Assembly (NCBI GenBank): GCA_009746045.1
Contig: RPFO01000002.1
Location: 1,829,006-1,893,005, forward strand
Origin: Mesostigma viride
Lineage: Eukaryota; Streptophyta; Mesostigmatophyceae; Mesostigmatales; Mesostigmataceae
Length of the DNA: 64,000 bases
Direction of reading: 5' to 3'
Shown piece after piece: positions 56,301-64,000 of this stretch. Every line of letters begins with the position of its first letter. Position 1 is the stretch's first letter. Position numbers and translations under genes: made by a program. Below the pieces are notes generated by a model. That model did no database searches, had not been told where the DNA came from, and worked only from the letters and a program-made list of their open reading frames with translations.

Positions 56301-58551
56301 TGTCAACCGTTGCAGTACTTGCAACACTTGTAGACCGCCGTGAACATGCCGTGAACGCCGGCCTCTGCAACAAGACATCCGAGGAAGTGTCTGGCCCCAC
56401 AGCCACCAGGTAGGAAAGGATGGCCGTGAACATGCGTACGCTGTAAGCCATCTGGTGGATGTAACAGCTGCCCACAGTTTCACCATGCCGTTCATGGGCT
56501 TGCGATAATGTTGGCCATCCAGCCACGCCCATGGCTTCGTCATGCCTCCAGGTCGGTGATGTAGCTGTGCACACGTCTTGGCACATCAAGAGTGGAAACT
56601 GCCACCGCGCGCATGCCCCTGCCCTCACCGCGTCTCCAGGTAGGTGATGTAGATATAGATTATTCATTTCATAGGAACTCATGATGCATCCCCGCCCTCA
56701 CCGTGTCTCCAGGTAGTACATCTTGAGCTGCAGGAAGTGTCGCTCAAACGCCGCCTCGTCCTTCATCTGGATGCTCAGGTACACCGCGTGCTCCAGCACC
56801 GTGCCTGGGGGGGGGCAAAGGGGGGGAATATAGGGAGGGCAATAGAAGGGCCATATAAGGGGAGTTATGTTACCGACGGAGTTATGTTACAATTCAATTC
56901 AATATAGGGAGGAGATAGGGGCAAAGGGGGGCGATAGGGGGAGGGGGAAGTTCAGGGAGGGGAAAAGGGGGGGCAATAAGGGGGGGGAAAGATCAGGGAG
57001 GGGGCAAAGGGGTGCGATAGGGGGGTGGGGGGGAGATCAGGCCCGGGAGAGATCAAGTTGTTGGTGTTGGTGTAGAGGGGGGGGGGGGGGGAGAAAGCAC
57101 TGGTGCAATGAGAGGAGGGAATGAAGGAGACTTGTTAAGACACGAGGGTGGCAGATGAAGGAACAGGCGCAGAGGCGGGGAGAGAGACAGGAATGGTGAC
57201 AGGGTAGCAGGATGGCGGAGCATGAGGATGCGTAAGCATGCAGCACATGCAGGGAGAGGGCCGAAGAAGGGAGATATGAGGGAACGATGGGGAAAGCGGG
57301 CGCGAGCAGGCAAGCGCTCGCAAGGGGGCGATGGCGACAACGGAGCGGAGCCCAGGGGGAGATGAACAGGAGGGGTAGGGGGAGATGAACAGGAGGGGTA
57401 GGGGGGATGAACAGGAGGGGTAGGGGGGATGAACAGGAGGGGTAGGGGGATGAACAGGAGGGGTAGGGGGGTGAACAGGAGGGGTAGGGGGGATGAACAG
57501 GAGGGGTTGGGGGGATGAACAGGAGGGTTAGGGGGGATGAACAGGAGGGGTAGGGGGGGGGTGAGGGATGGGAAACCATGTACGACTTCAATCCTGGTGG
57601 CAAGCCGCTTATCTATGTGCAACACATTCAACATGGAATAATGAACACTAATTCTAAAGCCGCACGACCGCTTTCTAAGATGTGCGCACTGAACAGCGAG
57701 GGATATCACTTGAAAGACGTGCAAACCAGCTGTGGCGCTCGCACCAGCGCTCACGTGACGGGACAAAGGACGTATGCTGACGCGCAGGCGAGCACACATG
57801 CGCCAAGCACACATGCGCCGTGCTTCTATAACCGGCCTGTGTGGCAACGGTCACAGAATGCGCCGCTTGGTGGCTGCGTGCTGCACGTTCGCCAGATAAT
57901 GTCAAGGGCGACACGACCTCAAGGCTGGCTACTGTAAACAGTATATTTCCAAAACGCTCTTGTGGCCGTGCCGGGACTACGCCACCCTGGTTCCACCAGT
58001 AACAGCTGCTTTCAACATAATAACAAAACAAATGACTGCTGCGCAGCATGCCAGCCTTGAAACAACGAAGACAGGACGCATAGCAAGTCTGACCGACGCA
58101 TATATTCAAGAATGTCAACTTACGGGCCAAGAGCAGGTCTTGCTGCGCGGTGGCCGTCCGATCAAAGAACGGAGGTAGCGATGAAAACTGGGTCAACTGG
58201 ACCTGCACGTGCAAAATAATGAACAAAAGCTTGGTAGGGAACATTAACAGGTGCAGCTTCACAACGGGTAAACGCCGTGGGCCATGTGAGCGATGCAGCC
58301 CCGCAGATGCAGAAGGCCGCACGGGCAGTCGCCCTCTGCAGCCTGGGTATCAGGCCTAAACCACAGGCGCGAATTCTTCAATAAGGATTAATCAATTGAG
58401 AACAAAATCGGTGCGAACAAACCTTCAACTGCGCTAGCATGCCGTTGCAGCTATTCAAGTCCGGCGACGGTGATTTCATGGCAGCGACGAATTTTTCGAA
58501 GAGCTGCAACGTCACAGCTCTTTGACTCTCAGTCACACCTCCTTGCGCCAT
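53376..58551 (-). CDS. RPN12: 26S proteasome regulatory subunit RPN12 (PSMD8)
   Basis: Six exons on the minus strand: 58551-58423 (ATG), 58202-58124, 56804-56702, 55588-55316, 53941-53830, 53504-53376 (TAG). They total 825 bases in one frame, 274 residues, the usual length for plant RPN12. Motifs match from end to end: LFEKFVAAMKSPSPDLNSC and LAQLKVQLTQFSSLPPFF (start); LEHAVYLSIQMKDEAAFER; YPILGLNLLRLLVQNRTAEF and HTELELLP; ELEQFLMEGAYGRLLAAR; STVRDEVASSSEKAYESL; GWDIRDNTVYF and the C-terminal EIPSLQLINHALSYAKELER-IV. RPN12 is the last lid subunit to join the 19S particle and is needed for lid-base assembly. It is a PCI-type helical protein in cytosol and nucleus. All introns are GT-AG and the phases agree at every junction. 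Confidence 0.93.
54240..54895. repeat. About 31 copies of a 21-bp minisatellite
   Basis: Units CGGTGGACAGGCGTGCTTAT plus one or two A; variants differ at one to three positions. Located in the RPN12 intron between exons 4 and 5. Confidence 0.95.
55995..56130. repeat. Four copies of a 33-bp repeat
   Basis: Units contain CGCCCGGTATCAAATGAAGG and CACATGCCCCAAC, in the RPN12 intron between exons 3 and 4. Confidence 0.9.
57350..57560. repeat. About nine copies of a 20-23-bp G-rich repeat
   Basis: Units GATGAACAGGAGGGGTAGGG with varying G runs, in the RPN12 intron between exons 2 and 3. The neighbouring stretch 56820-57100 is also G-rich. Confidence 0.9.
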
Positions 58552-59387
58552 GGTGTACGTATACCGCAAATTGAAATATACCAAAGCGTTGAAAACTACC
58601 ACGCGAAACTACGTCAAACACCGTTTAGTTGCATCTCCACTGCATTCGCACAAGATAAAAATTCTACGCTGAAGAATACCCGAACCACAAAAAATGAATA
58701 CTTCCGTGCCTATCAATCCTCCACGCCTTACTTTTCCAGCCTAGCTTCTCACTTGAGAATGCACCCGAACGAACAAAAATCGAGACAGGCTCTGGTGAGC
58801 AAGATGCAACTGGAAGGTCACCGTCAGGAAGCCATGAACGCAAGTCAGGGCACGAGGCACCAGGCACCTTTCAACAATGACAGCGCGCGCTTCTGTATCG
58901 TACTGCAGTCCACTCAGGTTACCTTCCATCTACACATTGGTGGAAACAATAAGCAAAGTGTACCCTTGGATCTCACAACATGACGGAAATTTCTTTCCAA
59001 CAGGTGACATGCGCAGTGCCATGCCGGAGCCCACGGTACGCGGATGGGCAATGCTGGCGTCGGTTGGCTGGAAACAACGCGACGGAAACGAAGTATGACG
59101 TCTAGAGTCTGTCGTCTCCGAGTGCTAAGGCCAAGTAGGAAACTGCTTTGATCCAACACCGTCTAGAGCTTATTTTTCCTAGGGGGGAAACGCACGTGCG
59201 TAGAATTGCCGGCGCGCATATTTGTGGATTTCACCCTGCGTCGCCAGCTTTCGTGTCGCTAACCGCAGGACTGGGAGACAATTGCCAGGGAAACTACGAT
59301 ACCCCAGGATATATGGTCAATGCCGCCTCTTGAAGGGCTGTATTATTAGGGGCAGCAAATCTGCATTCCATAAAATAACTAGCTGCC
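58552..59387. promoter_or_regulatory. Shared divergent promoter, RPN12 and GPAT9
   Basis: 836 bp between two opposed start codons. No transposon or tandem repeat. No proteasome-type regulatory motif that I can name with confidence. Confidence 0.55.
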
Positions 59388-62300
59388 ATGGTGCTTAAAC
59401 AGCCACGCCTTCGGGCTGCCAAGTTTTCCAGCAGCAACTTCTTCCCGCCATCTAGCTCGGAATTAGATCTTCTGCACCATGACCTTGAAAATGAGATACT
59501 TCAGCGCGACGATACAAGAATATCTAGCCTTAGCGAGAATGGGAGAAAGCGGTTAATTTTGTAAGTCTGAGGCATCTCCCGCGTAGTCTCACGAGCTGCG
59601 GAAAGCTCCCCGTTGACCGCTCGTTTTTCTTTTATCTTTTATTGCTGTGGACGGAGGCCCTGTATTGGCAGGTGACAGGACGAGCTGCTTTATCTATCCA
59701 AGCATGTGGCATGAAGTAAGAAGCATCTGCTCCGTCTTGGCTCATATTTGCACGTCGTTTGTTTGAATCCATGCCGCGATCAGGTCCGAAATTCTCGACG
59801 TGGCGGGGGTCATCGAGGAGGGAGTGAGCGCAATTGTAGACGTGAGTTTCAAAAACGTCCGGTAATCAACTTACCCTTTGTAACGACAAAAGCTTGCATG
59901 CAGCCTGGTCTGTTGATAGAATCAGTTGGCTTGTTACCATGGGTGAGGAGGCAAGGGGATGAAGGCTACCCACGAAAAGCCACCGATTGCGCAGGTCACA
60001 AAAGCGGGTTCATCTCAGCTATGCTCCACCCTCATGTGCGGGGAGCTGGGTGTTTGTATTTGCTTTGATGGGATCGCCCTGGTCGCTGCCACCCGGCGCC
60101 CGCACGGCTCATCTTTGTTGCCAAGTGTCCTGGCTGCATCTCACAGCTGCCCCTTCTCGTGCGCACGGTTCCCTTATCGCGTGTCTCCTCTCCTGCTGCC
60201 CCCCCCCCCCCCCCCCAACCCCCCCCATGACTTCCTCCCCAAATTTTATTATTTATCGCCCGTTTTCGGTCCCAGTCTGCCTGCTGGCACCCTCCCCTTC
60301 GCATCCTCCCCGATGCCTACTCTTCCCATCTTCAGGAAGGGAAGACATGCCTGTCCCCCGTGTACGTGTTACCTGCCTTACTCCACCTGCCTGCGCTCAC
60401 CGGTCCATTTCCATGCTGACTGCCCCTGCGCCCTCTCCCCCCCCCCCCCCCCAGGACTCGTTCACCAAGTGCTTCACGTCCACCCCGCCGGAGCACTGGA
60501 ACTGGAACTGGTACCTCTTCCCGCTCTACTTCTGCGGCGTCATTGTGCGATACCTCATCCTCTTCCCGCTGAGGTAAGCGTGTGCCTGCTGCGCACCCTG
60601 CTGAGGCAAGCAGGCCGTAAGTGATCTTATTGTGGACAGTACCAGTGTCTTGTATCACTTGGGAGGTCGCGATGTTTGTCCCGTGACTTTTTGGGGCTTA
60701 CGCTGACCATGCACCTTCCCTGTATCTTCCTCAAGCTTTCCCGCCCCACCCCGCCGCCACCCTGCGCTGCCGCCCTCCCCCCCGCCCCACCCCCCGACCT
60801 ACCCTATGCCTGGCTTTGTGCTCACACACACCAAACCACACCACACACCACACCTCCCCCCCCCTTTCCCCCCGACTTACCCTACGCCTGGCTTTGCCCC
60901 CCCCCCCCCCCAAATAAAATAAAATAAAATACCCGCCCCATTCCAGGTTGACCTTCCTCTTGCTAGGCTGGGTCGTCTTCCTCGTCCTCTTCTTCCCCGT
61001 GCACATTGTGCTCAAGGGCCGGCCACTGCGCTTCCGCGTGGAGGTAAACACCCTGGCCGCCACCCTGCGCTGCTGGCCCCTGTTCTGTGGCTGGGCACGG
61101 CTCCCTGCGGACCGATCTCGTGGGCTTATCGAGCGGGCCTGTTATAGTCTCCTATTCTGATCACTTGTCCTAGTGTCCTATTCCCTTGTCCAAGCCCCCC
61201 GTCCTAGTCTCCTATTCTGATCACTTGTCCTAGTGTCCTATTCCCTTGTCCTAGCCCCTCGTCCTAGTATCCTTTTCTAGTCCCTTGTCCTAGCCCTTAG
61301 TAGTCTCCTATTCTGGTCCCTTATTCTAGCCCCTTGTTCTAGCCCCTTGTTCTAGCCCCTTGACCTAGCCCTGTGTCCTAGCCCTGTGTCCCAGCCCCGT
61401 GTCCCAGACCCCTATCTTGCATTTTGCTTCGGCTCCCTTGACGTTGCCGTGGGAAACGTCTGTGGGTACATAGTGCGCAGGCCCATGGCTCTTGCGCCTG
61501 CTGCGCTTGGATGCCGCATGCCTGTATTATTTCGACTGTATTGTATCTTCGGTTCCCGCGCCTCCCACCCCCTGCGTCCGCATCTCGAAACAGGGAAAAG
61601 TACTTTTTTGTATCATTCGCGCTCCCTCTGCCCAGGTCTTGGGTGCATGTCTTCCATCGGCACCCGTGTGTGCTTGTGTGTGTGCTCCCTTTAGGCCCCC
61701 AAGTGCTTGCTCGCTCTCATGCCGCGCCGTTGTGCTCGGCCCGTATGTCCTGCCACCACGATGCCCCCTTCTGCCTTCCCCCCCCTTCTTCTTGTCGCCT
61801 ACTTTTGTTGCCCTCCTTGTGCAGCGGCTGCTGGTGGAGATGCTGTGCCACATGTTTGTGGCGTCCTGGACAGGCGTCATCAAGTACCACGGGCCACGGC
61901 CCAGCCGCAAGCCCAACCAGGTGGGACCCGCCAGCTTGTTCGGTGTGGGCAGATGTAGGCGTAGGAGAGGGTGGTGCCAGGCTAGGTGTGGGCGGCGACA
62001 TGCGTAGGTGCAGGCGCTGTAGAGGGGTGTTGGCAGGGAGGGGAAGCCTTCCCCTGGCCAAGCCATGGGACAGTTGTGCGGGACAACACCTGGGTGAGCG
62101 TCATGAGGCGCGTGTGTCGGGGGGCGACTCCCTTGGCCCCGCTGGTGCTGGTGCGTTGGACAAGCAAAGGGTTGCTTGTTTCTGCTGTCAGCCGTTCTGG
62201 GTTTGCTCGAGCGGCAACATCCCGTGTCCAGCAACTGTGGGAGGACACTAGCGTACCTGTCATTTTCAAGAAGGGCCACGGCCTAGTCCTTGCTGGACAC

Positions 62301-63505
62301 CCCTTAATACCACTTATGTGTCATGTCATCAAAGATCCTTTGGCATGTAGATTACAAATTCCCTGTAGCCCTATTGTTTGGAAAGCTGGCCCCGTAAAGT
62401 TTTTCGCAAGCCTATAGTATAGGGGGGGGGGACATCCCCCCCCATTTTCCTTCTTGAGCCCACACACTTTTTTGCCGTCCAGCGCCGTCCGTCACCAGTC
62501 AAAGTGAAAAATGGCTGAGCGCACACCTTTGACAAACTGGGTCCGTCGGGGCGAAACGGAGTGCACGTTGGACGTGTGACACGTGGCATTTATACGCTAG
62601 GGAGGTAGTAGGCACAGTCAGGACTTGTATCTGACGCCACCAAGATCACTCCTAGTTGCGCCACGTGTCCTTTAAATTATGACCGTGTAATTACCGTAGT
62701 ACGTATATGTGCATTAGTACGTCCACCAGTACCTCACTCCAGGATGTAAGCCAAAGTGCTGGACCAATTCCTAGTCTCAGGGTGAGCGCGCACCTTTCCT
62801 GAAAACCAGGCGCCAGGTGTGCTTGCCGAGCGCACTCCGGTTCTATTTTACTCGCGCCGTCCTCAAAAAGCCAACTTGAGCGCACACCTTTTCAATAATT
62901 CTGGCGCCGGGGAGATTTTGGAGCTCGCTCCACGTCTGTCAGAGCCCCGTCGGACCAAACTTGGAGTGGACAGTTTTGCTGTGACGTCCCCCCCCATATA
63001 GTATATATACAAAAATATATAGTAGTATACGAATATATATATGTTAACTTAGATACATGAAAAGCTACGAATCAATGATTATCTATCATGAACTATGAAT
63101 ATATTCTCATATGTAAGTGTTGATATTCATTTTTATTACCCTGTGTATACGCGGCAATGTCACCTACATGTGACATTGGCCTTGTCACGCCTCGGTAGTG
63201 TAGCAGGTGGCCTTGCCCCTTGGGTGTCCTGTAGAAGCTGGTGGCCTTGCCCCTTGAGTGTCCTGTAGAAACCAGATATCTTCGTCTCGATAGTCCGTGG
63301 CATCACGGTCGCTGGTTGCTTCTCGCTTCTTCCTGGAATATCCTGCCTACGCCATCCTCATGCTGCTTATGTGATCCTCGTCCCTGCCACATGTGCGTGT
63401 TTGTGCAGGTGTTTGTGGCAAACCACACGTCCATGATCGACTTCATTATCCTGGAGCAGGTTACGCCCTTCGCTGTCATCATGCAGATCCACAAGGGTTG
63501 GGTGG
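59388..63505 (+). CDS. GPAT9: GPAT9-like glycerol-3-phosphate acyltransferase, N-terminal half
   Basis: Six exons lie in the window: 59388-59560 (ATG), 59784-59841, 60455-60573, 60947-61043, 61825-61920, 63409-63505; the gene then continues (phase 1) past the edge. The 213 residues read in one frame. Motifs follow plant GPAT9: DVAGVIEEGVSAIVDDSFTK, STPPEHWNWNWYLFPLYF, VIVRYLILFPLR, then a membrane segment LTFLLLGWVVFLVLFFPVHI, KYHGPRPSRKPNQ, and the acyltransferase motif NHTSMID (H187, D192, the HX4D catalytic pair) followed by FIILEQVTPFAVIMQIHKGW. GPAT9 is an ER-membrane enzyme that makes lysophosphatidic acid from glycerol-3-phosphate and acyl-CoA, the first step of membrane lipid and oil synthesis. 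The later motifs (FPEGT and others) are not in the window. No further + strand exon is seen between 63506 and 64000. Confidence 0.92.
60601..60611 (+). repeat. Copy of the GPAT9 exon 3 donor
   Basis: CTGAGGCAAGC, 28 bp beyond the real junction CTGAG|GTAAGC at 60569-60579; a short diverged duplicate with GC in place of GT. Confidence 0.4.
61140..61400. repeat. Degenerate CCTAGTCTCCTATTC-type repeat
   Basis: Units of about 16 to 60 bp with the theme TTGTCCTAGCCCCTTGTCCT, in GPAT9 intron 4. Too irregular for a clear period. Confidence 0.7.
62422..62996. mobile_element. Candidate TIR element (MITE), about 575 bp, in a GPAT9 intron
   Basis: The 9-bp sequence TATAGTATA flanks it (62413-62421 and 62997-63005). 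The ends are G-run/GACATC on the left and GACGTC/C-run on the right, inverted copies of each other. A second inverted match lies deeper (GGTCCGTCGGGGC near 62540 and GCCCCGTCGGACC near 62945). A 9-bp target duplication would suit a Mutator-type element. The target is AT-rich and nearly palindromic, so chance cannot be excluded. No coding capacity. Confidence 0.5.
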
Positions 63506-63837
63506 GTACGTGAGGTCATCCCGTGAGGAACGACGATTTCCGTGTGTTGTTCTTTGCTCGTATTGTCGCATTGCTGGCAGCACCTGTTTGGGGATTTGAG
63601 GCAAGTATTGCCAGGTTGCTAAGGTTGGCGCGTGTGTATGTCCTGCAACGACACTACTGCCGAAGCGTATCAAGGCATGCACCCCAGCTATACACAACGT
63701 GGACCACGAACGAATGGCTCTGTAAGGATGTTTCAATATATAGTATTCTATACGACCAGCGCGCTGCATTTTAGAAGCTATCGAATGGTAAATAGGGATG
63801 TTTAATGCGGATGCTGATGTAATGTTTTGTCCCCCAC

Positions 63838-63927
63838 CTTTTTGTGCCCTTGGCCGTTCTCGCTTTCCTTGGTAAGGCGCCGTGCCTCCATATGCCTCTG
63901 CATGGCCAGGTCCACCAGTAGGCAGAC
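63838..63927 (-). CDS. Candidate exon of an unknown minus-strand gene
   Basis: 90 bases between a good acceptor (CCCTTTCCAG) and donor (AAG|GTGGGG) read 30 codons without stop on the minus strand: VCLLVDLAMQRHMEARRLTK followed by ESENGQGHKK. The composition (charged helix) looks coding. I do not recognise the family. If real, it lies opposite GPAT9, whose own later exons have not yet appeared, so the two genes would overlap or be nested. Confidence 0.4.
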
Positions 63928-64000
63928 CTGGAAAGGGTCAGAGCATGCTGCACAGCCTCTGACTTTGCCATGTGCCCACAATGCCCTGCCCTGTCCTACC

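Overview
The window looks like nuclear DNA of a green alga (Chlorophyta). Its genes have many introns, the acceptors sit behind C-rich tracts ending in CAG, TGTAA motifs (the usual green-algal polyadenylation signal) lie downstream of several stops, and the products are plant-like (RPN12, GPAT9, a chloroplast-type protein, a PPR protein). All gene models below were built by hand: I matched exons to remembered protein families and then checked splice-site dinucleotides and codon phase across every junction. Six models are phase-consistent throughout; the exceptions and doubts are stated in each entry.

Layout, left to right: (1) HGH1-like gene, + strand, 3' part only (exons 785-11573); its introns carry an LTR retrotransposon fossil (1380-5870), a mariner/pogo-type MITE (6807-7120) and large minisatellites. 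(2) A 3.5-kb DNA transposon with TTAA at both ends (12264-15724). (3) RNF216/TRIAD3-like RBR E3 ubiquitin ligase, - strand, 9 exons, 26521 to 16974. (4) PPR protein, + strand, 3 exons, 27374-31673. (5) A retroelement-rich spacer (31674-37171) with an ORF1-only LINE-like insertion flanked by a 13-bp target duplication, and a short retroelement with split direct repeats like Ngaro/PAT/TOC elements. (6) A chloroplast-type protein, possibly a homologue of the plant protein called IN CHLOROPLAST ATPASE BIOGENESIS, - strand, 11 exons, 45387 to 37172. (7) SLC25A44-like mitochondrial carrier, + strand, 7 exons, 46179-50042. (8) 26S proteasome lid subunit RPN12, - strand, 6 exons, 58551 to 53376. (9) GPAT9-like glycerol-3-phosphate acyltransferase, + strand, first 6 exons from 59388, running off the window.

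The genes alternate strictly in strand. The three divergent spacers are short (about 0.8 kb each) and free of recognisable transposons. The convergent spacers are longer (3.3-5.5 kb) and two of the three hold transposons. The genes are housekeeping functions (proteasome, ubiquitin, eEF2 folding, organelle biogenesis, lipid synthesis) and do not form one pathway.

The most unusual feature is structural. In all five genes whose introns I compared closely, plus GPAT9, diverged copies of the exon-intron junction lie inside the adjoining intron, and at two HGH1 junctions such copies appear to have grown into long minisatellites. Almost every long intron also carries its own private tandem array, often next to the 3' splice site.
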